The translations under genes were made by a program, and so were the position numbers. From positions 1-5,046 of the forward strand of contig JAFUWR010000077.1 in assembly GCA_017471125.1 (NCBI GenBank): 5,046 nucleotides of DNA, written 5' to 3'. Positions 1-5,046 of this stretch are shown here, one piece after another; the stretch's first letter is position 1; each line of letters starts with the position of its first letter. This stretch comes from Clostridia bacterium (GTDB lineage: Bacteria; Bacillota; Clostridia; Christensenellales; Aristaeellaceae). The notes under the pieces were generated by a model. That model was not told where the DNA came from, did no database searches, and was given only the letters and a program-made list of their open reading frames with translations.

Positions 1-563
1 AAGCGGGGCGTCGTCGCGTGGCCGAAGCCCTCGAGGAGGCGGTAGCCCTCGCCCGACGCGCCCAGCTTCGGCGCGGCCAGCCCGCCGGTGCAGACGATGG
101 CGCTGCGCCCGCGGACCGCCCGGCCGTCCTTGGCCGCGGCCTCGAACACGTCGCCCTGCTTCGTGAGGCTTGTGACGCAGAAGTCCGTCAGCGTGTCCGC
201 GCCGCGCTCGTCGCAGGCCAGCCGCAGCGCGTCCAGCACCGAGGCCGCCTGTCGGCTCATGGGGTAGACCCGGCCCTCGCCGTCGGCCACGCAGGGCACG
301 CCCAGCGCCTCGAAGGCCGCCTCCACCTTTTTGGGCGGGAACAGCTTCAAGGCGTACTGCGCCGCCTGCCAGGAGCCGTGGTAGTCCGAGGGCTTCGCGT
401 TACGGTTCGTCAGGTTGCAGCGGCCGTTGCCGGTGCTCAACAGCTTTCGGCCCACCCGCGCCTGCTTCTCCAACAGGGCCACGCGCCGCCCACGGCGGGA
501 CAGCGTCGCGGCGGCGAGCAGCCCCGAGGCCCCGCCGCCGATGATGATGACGTCATATAGCAT
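1..563 (-). CDS. HI0933/BaiN-like FAD-dependent oxidoreductase, N-terminal part (3' end cut by window)
   Basis: Only the first 187 residues are inside the window; the frame is open to base 1. The protein opens with a Rossmann dinucleotide-binding fold: MLYDVIIIGGGASG, with GxGxxG at residues 9-14 and the ribose-binding acidic residue E32. Then comes the family hallmark GRKLLSTGNGRCNLTN (38-53), GRVYP (97-101) and CTGGLAAPKLGASGEGY (158-174), as in the HI0933-like flavoprotein family (called aminoacetone oxidase family or BaiN-like). Known members are about 400-420 residues and bind FAD; their physiological substrates are mostly unknown, so no reaction is assigned. It is probably cytoplasmic, as no signal peptide is seen. 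The ATG at 561-563 lies 3 bases after the helD stop. Only a weak GGGA (573-576) precedes it, so translational coupling to helD is likely. Family is confident; function is not. Confidence 0.93.
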   Translation of the reverse strand, partial: MLYDVIIIGGGASGLLAAATLSRRGRRVALLEKQARVGRKLLSTGNGRCNLTNRNAKPSDYHGSWQAAQYALKLFPPKKVEAAFEALGVPCVADGEGRVYPMSRQAASVLDALRLACDERGADTLTDFCVTSLTKQGDVFEAAAKDGRAVRGRSAIVCTGGLAAPKLGASGEGYRLLEGFGHATTPR

Positions 564-566
564 GAT

Positions 567-2702
567 TTACAGTCCCAATTGTTTTATTACGCTCCCGCCC
601 ACCAGCAGCGCCAGGTCGTGCAGCGCCCGGGACGCGGCGGTATAGAGTCGCCGTCGCTCGCCGTCGGTCAGCTCGGCGTCGGGCCAGACGACGATCACGG
701 CGTCGAATTCCAGCCCCTTGGTCAGGTGGTAGCAGGCCACCACGTTGTCGGTGGGCTCGTAGTTGATGTCGTCCTCGCCCCCGTCCAGGCGGTAGACGTT
801 CTCCAGCTTGGCGGAGAGGGAGTCGGCCTGGGCCTGGGTGCGGGTGACGACGGCGATGGACCGATGCCCCGCGGCGCGGAAGTCCTTGAGCGTCTGTTTG
901 AGCAGGGCCTCCGAATACTGCGCCACCACCGGCGCCGCGCCGCCCCGTCCGAAGGGCTCCAGCGGCGGGTCGTCGGGCAGGATGCGGTTCAAAAGCTGGG
1001 CGATGGGCATGGACGAGCGGTAGCACTTGGACAGCGGGAACATCGGCGCGTCGGGCATGCCGAAGCAGCCGCCCCACCGGGCGGGATCGCAGGGCTCCAT
1101 GCCGGGGGTGGTGCGCTGGCGCGGGTCGCCCAGCAGCGTCACCCGGGCGTTGGGGTAGTAGGCGGCCAGCATGGCCAGCGCCGTCTCGGAGTAGTCCTGG
1201 CACTCGTCCACCAGCAGGTGGTAGACGGTCTTGTCCGGGGCGGCGAAGCCCAGCCGCGCGGTCAGGTATGCCTCGGCCACGGCGTCCTCCCACCAGGTGA
1301 CCTCGGCGGCGCGGTTGTCCAGGTAGGCGTCCCGCAGCTCCCGCGGCGCGTCGGCCATCACCAGCGCCATCAGGTCGGCCCCGGTGAGCGCCACCATCGC
1401 GCGGATCTGGGCCTTCACCGGCTGCATCCGCTGGGCCACGGCCATGTTGCAGGCCATGCGCAGCTCCCGGCCCGAATACTTGCCCTCGAAGCGTTGCTCG
1501 TACTGCTTATAGAGGTTCTCCTCCATGCTGGACAGCCGGGTCTCCAGCGTCATGGACATGCGGGTCAGCTTTTGCGCCGGGGTCAGCAGCTTGAATTCGT
1601 TCAGGTACATGCGCTTCAGCTCGTCCCGGCGGATCAGCACCTTGCCCTCGGCGGAGACGTTCTTGAACGTGGGGCCGAAGGCGATGAAGGCGTCGGCAAA
1701 GCGGCGCAGCCTGTCGAGGAATTCCGGGCCGCACTTGTAGCGCACGGACGCCCGGCGCAGGGCCCCGTCCGGGTGCAGCAGCACCTCGAGCTGGCGGTAG
1801 GGCTTCTCCACCTTCTTGTCTAAAAGCGCCTCCACCACGTCCCGGAGCGTGCGGGCGCGGATGTTCTGCTCGCCCAGCTCCGGCAGCACGCCGGACACGT
1901 ACTCGGAGAACGCGGTGCTGGGGGAGAGGATCAGGATCTTGTTGGCGTCCAGCACGTCCCGCTGGCGGTACATCAAAAACGCCGCCCGGTGCATGGCCAC
2001 CGAGGTCTTGCCCGACCCCGCGCCGCCCACCACGGACACCACCCGCTCGGTCTGCTGGCGGATGGCGGCGTTCTGCTCGGCCTGTATGGTGGCGACGATC
2101 TGCCGCATGTGGCGGCTGGTGGCGCCGGAGAGGATGTCCAGCAGCATGCTGTCGTCGATGCTGACCTGGGTGTCCACGTAGTACTTGAGTTGGCCGTTCT
2201 CCATGCGGTACTGGCGCTTGAGGGTCAGCGTGCCCGCGATGCGGCCCGAGGGGCTGTCGTAGGACGCCTCGCCGGGCATGGCGTCGTAATACAGGCTGCA
2301 CACCGGCGCGCGCCAGTCGTGGACCATCAGCTCGCCCTTCTCGTCCTTTAAGCTGTATAGGCCGATGACGATCTTCTCTACCTGGTCCGAGCCCTGCTCG
2401 ATGAAGTCCACCCGGGCGAAGAACGGGTTTTGGATCATGCGCCGGGAGCGCTCGGCCAGGCTCTCGGTGAACTCGCGGCGCACCACGAAGCGGTCCACCT
2501 CCGCCGAGAGCTGCTCCAGGTCCTCCTCGGACAGCGCCGTGGGCTTCACGCGCAGATCCTCCCAGGCGTCGGCCACGATGGCCTGTATGGAGCGCAGGTG
2601 GTCGCTGGAGATCTCCTGCGCCTGCTCGATCAGCGCCAGCAGAAGCTGCTGCACCCGCGCGGTGTATGCCTGCTCCTCCAGCAGATCCTTGAGATCATTC
2701 AT
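567..2702 (-). CDS. helD: HelD-like RNA polymerase-associated ATPase (UvrD/Rep-like superfamily 1)
   Basis: A 711-residue superfamily 1 ATPase. Visible motifs: Q-motif region around AEQNAAIR (208-215), Walker A GGAGSGKT (226-233), a motif Ia region ILILSPSTAFSEYVSGVLPELGE (256-278), Walker B LLVDECQD (496-503), motif III LLGDPRQ (523-529), motif IV CYRS (560-563), motif V TKGLEFD (661-667) and motif VI YTAASRA (687-693). The N-terminal 90 residues are charged and helical. With the HelD-typical VHDWRAPV (127-134) and the LPELGE segment, they separate it from PcrA/UvrD repair helicases. HelD proteins are known to bind RNA polymerase, insert an N-terminal coiled coil into the secondary channel and release stalled core enzyme using ATP; some relatives protect against rifampicin. 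It is slightly shorter than the Bacillus subtilis protein, consistent with the Firmicutes class. Start chosen at ATG 2702 because GGAGG lies 5 bases upstream; an in-frame GTG at 2747 has no such site. Confidence 0.95.
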   Translation of the reverse strand: MNDLKDLLEEQAYTARVQQLLLALIEQAQEISSDHLRSIQAIVADAWEDLRVKPTALSEEDLEQLSAEVDRFVVRREFTESLAERSRRMIQNPFFARVDFIEQGSDQVEKIVIGLYSLKDEKGELMVHDWRAPVCSLYYDAMPGEASYDSPSGRIAGTLTLKRQYRMENGQLKYYVDTQVSIDDSMLLDILSGATSRHMRQIVATIQAEQNAAIRQQTERVVSVVGGAGSGKTSVAMHRAAFLMYRQRDVLDANKILILSPSTAFSEYVSGVLPELGEQNIRARTLRDVVEALLDKKVEKPYRQLEVLLHPDGALRRASVRYKCGPEFLDRLRRFADAFIAFGPTFKNVSAEGKVLIRRDELKRMYLNEFKLLTPAQKLTRMSMTLETRLSSMEENLYKQYEQRFEGKYSGRELRMACNMAVAQRMQPVKAQIRAMVALTGADLMALVMADAPRELRDAYLDNRAAEVTWWEDAVAEAYLTARLGFAAPDKTVYHLLVDECQDYSETALAMLAAYYPNARVTLLGDPRQRTTPGMEPCDPARWGGCFGMPDAPMFPLSKCYRSSMPIAQLLNRILPDDPPLEPFGRGGAAPVVAQYSEALLKQTLKDFRAAGHRSIAVVTRTQAQADSLSAKLENVYRLDGGEDDINYEPTDNVVACYHLTKGLEFDAVIVVWPDAELTDGERRRLYTAASRALHDLALLVGGSVIKQLGL

Positions 2703-2707
2703 AATAT

Positions 2708-2712
2708 CCTCC
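2708..2712 (-). promoter_or_regulatory. Ribosome binding site of helD (decides the start)
   Basis: GGAGG on the minus strand, followed by ATATT and then ATG (2700-2702). This fixes the helD start. The longer frame beginning at GTG 2745-2747 has no Shine-Dalgarno sequence and would begin within a few bases of the predicted transcription start. Confidence 0.85.
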
Positions 2713-2745
2713 GGGGTCGATGGGGTTCCGCGCCGCACCCGGCGC
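2711..2745 (-). promoter_or_regulatory. Structured 5' leader of helD with two competing pairings
   Basis: In the roughly 50-base leader, a perfect 6-bp hairpin (GCGCCG, loop GGTG, CGGCGC; 2730-2745) can form. Alternatively, CCGGG (2738-2742) can pair with CCCGG (2711-2715), whose last two bases are the first two bases of the GGAGG ribosome binding site. The two pairings share bases, so they exclude each other. Both are seen in the sequence; any regulatory role is inference, since short GC-rich pairings arise easily in GC-rich DNA. Confidence 0.3.
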
Positions 2746-2758
2746 ACATATTCATGCT

Positions 2759-2787
2759 ATTATAGCACATCTTTAAGAAAAAGAAAA
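2759..2787 (-). promoter_or_regulatory. Extended -10 promoter of helD
   Basis: The minus strand reads TGTGCTATAAT (2759-2769): a perfect consensus -10 (TATAAT, 2759-2764) with the TRTGN extension typical of Gram-positive housekeeping promoters. At 17 bp spacing the -35 would be TTTTCT (2782-2787), a poor match, which fits an extended -10 promoter that depends little on the -35. Predicted transcription start is near 2752, giving a leader of about 50 bases before the helD ATG. The -35 lies inside the T-tract of the preceding terminator. Confidence 0.85.
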
Positions 2788-2815
2788 GACCCCTGCGACG
2801 AGAATCGCAAAGGCC
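2777..2815 (-). terminator. Rho-independent terminator after the YbaK-family gene
   Basis: On the minus strand GGCCTTTGCGA (2805-2815) pairs with TCGCAGGGGTC (2788-2798) around a 6-base loop (2799-2804). This gives an 11-bp stem including three G-T wobbles. It is followed directly by TTTTCTTTTTC (2777-2787). It begins about 20 bases after the deacylase stop codon and should end the upstream operon, separating it from helD. Confidence 0.88.
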
Positions 2816-2834
2816 GATGAGATGACCTGTTTTT

Positions 2835-3299
2835 TTACTTGCACACGTCGATCCAGCCCGCGAAGCTCTGGGCGGCGCGCTCCAGCTCGTCGCAGGTGAG
2901 CTCGATGGCGCTGTTGGCGCTGCCGCAGGCGGGGAACACGGTGTCGAAGCGGCGCATGGACACGTCGAGGTAGGTCCTGACCCCCGGCTCGACGCCGAAG
3001 GGGCACACGCCGCCCACGTCGTGGCCGATGAGGGCGGCGACCTCGTCGCGGCTCAACATTTTGGCCTTGCAGTGGAACTGGGCCTTGTACTTGGGGTTGT
3101 CGATCTTCATGTCCCCGGCGGTGACCACCAGCACCGGCCCGTCCGCCGTCATGAACGACAGGGACTTGGCGATGCGGGCGGGGATGACCCCCGCGGCCTC
3201 CGCGGCCAGCTCCACCGTGGCGCTGGACACCGGGAACTCCACGACGCGCTGGTCGAGGTCAAATTTTTTCAGATAGGCGCGGGCGCGTTCGATGGCCAT
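2835..3299 (-). CDS. YbaK/EbsC-family aminoacyl-tRNA deacylase
   Basis: A complete 154-residue protein, the usual length for stand-alone YbaK/ProX-type editing domains. These cytoplasmic enzymes hydrolyse mischarged tRNAs (for example Cys-tRNAPro or Ala-tRNAPro) after the synthetase has released them. Family marks: VSSATVELAAEA (24-35), the conserved lysine in ARIAKSLSF (K45), KIDNPKYKAQF (65-75), the glycine loop GGVCPFG (96-102) and the substrate-pocket segment FPACGSANSAIEL (122-134). Cys99 and Cys125 sit in those last two segments. The substrate cannot be fixed from sequence; prolyl-tRNA mischarged with Cys or Ala is the family norm. The ATG lies 3 bases after the thioredoxin stop codon, with AAGGAGGG eight bases upstream, and an intrinsic terminator follows, so it is the last gene of its operon. 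E. coli ybaK is a homologue, not a proven orthologue. Confidence 0.93.
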   Translation of the reverse strand: MAIERARAYLKKFDLDQRVVEFPVSSATVELAAEAAGVIPARIAKSLSFMTADGPVLVVTAGDMKIDNPKYKAQFHCKAKMLSRDEVAALIGHDVGGVCPFGVEPGVRTYLDVSMRRFDTVFPACGSANSAIELTCDELERAAQSFAGWIDVCK

Positions 3300-3302
3300 G
3301 AT

Positions 3303-4064
3303 TCAGCCCTCCTTGTCCAGCAGTATGATGGCGGTGCCGTCCTCGAGGGGCTGGGCGGCGTCGGGGTCAAAGGCGTAGCCCTCGGGCGCGCCGGTGACGA
3401 CGGCCTGGTAGTCGCCCGCGCCGGGGACGATGAACGATGCGAAGCCGTCGCTGCCGGTGGTGAGGTCGTAGGTCCGGCCCTCGCCGGTGACGGTCACCTC
3501 TACGCCCTGAAGCGCCATGTAGTCCTGGTCGCCCACGCCCACGGCGTACAGCTCCGGCGCGGCGAAGGTGTAATCATCGGTCAGAAAGACTTCGCACACG
3601 TCCTTGAAGATGCCGGCGCTGGAGAACATGCCCACCTGCGTGTAGCCGACGACGCCGTTGCGGTCGATCATCAGCGTGGTGGGGTAGGCCTCGAGGGGCA
3701 CGAAGCCCAGCGCGTCTCCGGCCAGGCCCATCGGGAAGGTCAGGCCGCGCTCGGCCTTGTAGTCGGCCACGGCATCCATGGTGTCGCCCGGGTCGGCGGA
3801 CACGGCCACGATCTCCATCCGGTCGGACAGCTTCTCGTAGACCGCCTGCATCTCGGGGAACTCCCGAGCGCAGGGCGGGCACCAGGTGGCGAAGATGTTC
3901 AGCACCACCAGGTTCTTTGCCTTCAACAGCTCGGACAGCGTGACGCTGCCGCCGTCGGTGGTGGACAGGGTGAAGTCGGGGACGGCCTGGCCCACCAGTC
4001 CCTCCGCGCAGGCGGCGAGGGTCAGCAGGCAGAGCAGGCAGGCGAGCGCGATGATCTTCTTCAT
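3303..4064 (-). CDS. TlpA/ResA-like thioredoxin lipoprotein with C-terminal CnaB-like domain
   Basis: 253 residues in three parts. The N terminus is a lipoprotein signal (MKKIIALACLLCLLTLAAC) with lipobox LAAC and lipidated Cys19, so the protein should sit on the outer face of the membrane. Residues 25-160 form a TlpA/AhpC-TSA thioredoxin fold: VPDFTLSTTDG (28-38), active site WCPPC (C62 and C65), and the cis-proline before TT in YPTT (P128). Members of this family reduce disulfides in extracytoplasmic partners, for example in cytochrome c maturation, spore formation or oxidative repair; the partner here is unknown and no CcdA-type electron donor is in the window. Residues about 185-250 (GVEVTVTG, TGSDGFASFIVPGAGDYQAVVTGAPEGYAF) look like an Ig-like CnaB or carboxypeptidase-regulatory domain, an uncommon addition. 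It lacks lysine, so no classical isopeptide bond is expected. An AGGAG (4071-4075) supports the start. Confidence 0.92.
   Translation of the reverse strand: MKKIIALACLLCLLTLAACAEGLVGQAVPDFTLSTTDGGSVTLSELLKAKNLVVLNIFATWCPPCAREFPEMQAVYEKLSDRMEIVAVSADPGDTMDAVADYKAERGLTFPMGLAGDALGFVPLEAYPTTLMIDRNGVVGYTQVGMFSSAGIFKDVCEVFLTDDYTFAAPELYAVGVGDQDYMALQGVEVTVTGEGRTYDLTTGSDGFASFIVPGAGDYQAVVTGAPEGYAFDPDAAQPLEDGTAIILLDKEG
3307..3314 (-). promoter_or_regulatory. Ribosome binding site of the YbaK-family gene, inside the thioredoxin gene
   Basis: AAGGAGGG encodes the final Lys-Glu-Gly codons of the thioredoxin protein and is the Shine-Dalgarno sequence for the deacylase ATG at 3299. Together with the 3-base gap, this implies co-transcription and probable translational coupling. 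Confidence 0.8.
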
Positions 4065-4070
4065 GTCTTT

Positions 4071-4075
4071 CTCCT
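4071..4075 (-). promoter_or_regulatory. Ribosome binding site of the thioredoxin gene
   Basis: AGGAG six bases before the ATG at 4064, in the 26-base gap after the upstream gene. The gap holds nothing else recognisable and leaves no room for a convincing terminator or promoter. Confidence 0.7.
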
Positions 4076-4090
4076 ATCCTATGGTATGTC

Positions 4091-4750
4091 CTATTTGCCG
4101 AACAGCAGGCCGAAGCTGCCGCCATCGCCGTCCAGGGCGCTGGTCCGGGCGAAGGCCATCGCGACCACGAACAGCAGGTCGAGGTTTTGCTCCCGGGTCT
4201 GGATGTGGAAGAAGCCGCGCACGGGGATCATCTTGGCCAGCCTGCCGTCGCGCTCGGCGTCCTCCTCGTGGACGTGCGCGCCGCTGGACTGGATCAGGGC
4301 CAGCTCCTCCCCGTCCCGGTAGACCCGGTACTGGGGCCAGAGCGGTTTGCCCGACATGAAGCTGGACTCGATGGCGACGCCGTTGCGCTTGAGGTGCTTC
4401 CAGATGTCCTCGCCGTCGAACTTGAAGCCGGAATGGTCGTCGATCAGTATGGAGTGGTACTCGGTGTTGATCTCGTGGCCCACCTGATGGGGCGTGGTCG
4501 TGCCCTTCTCGTGGTCGATGAAGTCCATGCCGGTGGCGCCGACGAGGGCGAATTTGGTGACCTTCGCCTCGTAGAGCACGTTTTTGTCCGCGTCCTCCAG
4601 GCGGTGGCCGATCTTCGCCGTGCCGGTGTCGGTCAGGAAATAGAGCTGGCGCGGCGCGCCCTTGACGGACGGCGCGTAGGAAGCCGCGGCTTTGTTTGCG
4701 CTGTCGCTTCCGTTATCCTTTTTGCCGAAAAGGCTGTCGAAAAGTCCCAT
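4091..4750 (-). CDS. Unrecognised 219-residue protein, possibly with a tubby/LURP-one-like fold
   Basis: I do not recognise this gene. The N terminus MGLFDSLFGKK is a short amphipathic helix followed by a polar, low-complexity linker (11-33). The body (34-200) alternates short beta-like stretches with charged turns (YFLTDTGTAKIGHRLEDADKN, YRVYRDGEELALIQSSG). It ends in a hydrophobic helix, LDLLFVVAMAFAR (190-202), too short for a secure membrane segment. A beta-rich body closing on a hydrophobic helix, with a Y-x-V-Y-x-D-G-E-x-L-A strand pair, recalls tubby-like or LURP-one-related (YxjI) domains, but this is a weak inference. No signal peptide or catalytic motif is visible. The last nine residues (GSFGLLFGK) resemble residues 2-10 (GLFDSLFGK). 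The start is supported by AAGGAGG (4759-4765) at 8-base spacing. It sits 27 bases after the DUF3592-like gene and 26 before the thioredoxin gene, so it is probably co-transcribed. Confidence 0.88.
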   Translation of the reverse strand: MGLFDSLFGKKDNGSDSANKAAASYAPSVKGAPRQLYFLTDTGTAKIGHRLEDADKNVLYEAKVTKFALVGATGMDFIDHEKGTTTPHQVGHEINTEYHSILIDDHSGFKFDGEDIWKHLKRNGVAIESSFMSGKPLWPQYRVYRDGEELALIQSSGAHVHEEDAERDGRLAKMIPVRGFFHIQTREQNLDLLFVVAMAFARTSALDGDGGSFGLLFGK

Positions 4751-4758
4751 GTGTAATG

Positions 4759-4765
4759 CCTCCTT
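4759..4765 (-). promoter_or_regulatory. Ribosome binding site of the unrecognised 219-residue gene
   Basis: AAGGAGG, a near-perfect Shine-Dalgarno sequence, eight bases before the ATG at 4750. It occupies the 27-base gap after the DUF3592-like gene. Confidence 0.8.
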
Positions 4766-4777
4766 GTCTTGTCATTT

Positions 4778-5046
4778 TCAGCGGTCGCGCAGGTCCCGGA
4801 CCAGCAGCGCCGACGCCGCGACGTCGACGGCCGCGCCCGCGAGGATGAAGATGGACCAGCCCGCCTTGCCCGGCAGGACGATGCCCTCTGGATCGTTCGG
4901 GTTATAGAGAATGTCTATTTCCTTGCCTACGGTAAAGTCGTCCTTCTTCTGGCCCAGGTCGGAGATGTAGGTATTGCCGTCCACCGTATACTCGACCATG
5001 ACCTCCCAGTCGTCGGTCTCGTTGGAAGTTGTCGCCTCATAGGTGC
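4778..5046 (-). CDS. DUF3592-like membrane protein, C-terminal part (5' end beyond window)
   Basis: The frame stays open to the right edge, so the N terminus is missing. An internal ATG at 4999 is unlikely to be the start: the codons upstream (TYEATTSNETDDWEV) continue the same domain, and no Shine-Dalgarno sequence precedes that ATG. What is visible is MVEYTVDGNTYISDLGQKKDDFTVGKEIDILYNPNDPEGIVLP. That is the pattern of DUF3592-type proteins: a beta-rich domain with the V-x-Y-x-V-D-G-x-x-Y and VG-x-x-x-x-(I/V)-x-Y-(N/D)-P-x-(D/N)-P motifs. A transmembrane helix follows (WSIFILAGAAVDVAASALLV), then a short basic tail, RDLRDR. Members usually also have an N-terminal membrane helix, probably outside the window. 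Function of the family is unknown. It is the first visible gene of the operon. Confidence 0.85.
   Translation of the reverse strand, partial: TYEATTSNETDDWEVMVEYTVDGNTYISDLGQKKDDFTVGKEIDILYNPNDPEGIVLPGKAGWSIFILAGAAVDVAASALLVRDLRDR

Noticed and set aside
18..560. Plus-strand open frame at the left edge
   Set aside because: Antisense to the flavoprotein, whose Rossmann and GNGRCNLTN motifs are unmistakable on the minus strand.
579..1823. Long plus-strand open frame opposite helD
   Set aside because: Shadow of the helD frame in GC-rich DNA; the translation is low-complexity (rich in G, H, V, L, Q), has no recognisable motif and lies wholly opposite a clear gene.
2703..2747. Longer helD start at GTG 2747, adding 15 residues
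   Set aside because: No ribosome binding site, only about five bases after the predicted transcription start, and the added residues (Arg/Pro-rich) do not look like HelD; GGAGG supports ATG 2702.
3021..4322. 433-codon plus-strand open frame
   Set aside because: It spans three well-supported minus-strand genes and the gaps between them; its Gly/His/Val-rich composition is typical of an antisense shadow.
4778..4999. Start of the DUF3592-like gene at the internal ATG (4999)
   Set aside because: The frame continues open to the window edge with domain-like sequence, and no ribosome binding site precedes that ATG.
1..5046. tRNA, rRNA, CRISPR, insertion sequences, phage or defence genes
   Set aside because: No repeats, inverted ends, transposase or recombinase motifs or RNA-gene signatures were seen; coding sequence fills nearly all of the window.

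Overview
This is a GC-rich window from what looks like a Gram-positive anaerobe, most plausibly a high-GC member of the Firmicutes class Clostridia (inference). The reasons are strong AAGGAGG-type ribosome binding sites, a textbook extended -10 promoter (TGTGCTATAAT), a HelD-type RNA polymerase-associated ATPase, a Firmicutes-style YbaK deacylase, a lipobox-type lipoprotein, and a DUF3592-like membrane protein. No gene identifies a species. All six genes lie on the minus strand, so they are transcribed from high to low coordinates. Coding density is close to complete.

Upstream transcription unit (window right edge to 2777). A 5'-truncated DUF3592-like membrane protein (4778-5046) is followed by an unrecognised 219-residue protein (4091-4750). 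Next come a secreted or lipid-anchored TlpA-type thioredoxin fused to a C-terminal Ig-like, CnaB-type domain (3303-4064), and a YbaK-family aminoacyl-tRNA deacylase (2835-3299). Gaps are 27, 26 and 3 bases, and the deacylase ribosome binding site is embedded in the last codons of the thioredoxin gene. The unit ends in a strong intrinsic terminator (2777-2815). Its promoter is not visible and probably lies beyond the right edge.

Downstream transcription unit (2787 to window left edge). An extended -10 promoter, whose weak -35 falls inside the terminator's T-tract, drives a HelD-like ATPase (567-2702). Three bases later comes an HI0933/BaiN-like FAD oxidoreductase (1-563, truncated by the window edge). 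The short leader before helD can form a GC hairpin and a competing pairing that touches the ribosome binding site.

Functionally, the upstream unit joins an extracytoplasmic redox protein, a translation quality-control enzyme and two envelope-type or unknown proteins. The downstream unit joins RNA polymerase recycling with a flavoprotein. I see no mobile element, CRISPR array, RNA gene, phage module or clear novel multi-gene system. The most interesting items are the thioredoxin-CnaB-like fusion, the orphan protein with matching LFGK-type ends, and the compact terminator/promoter/leader arrangement before helD.
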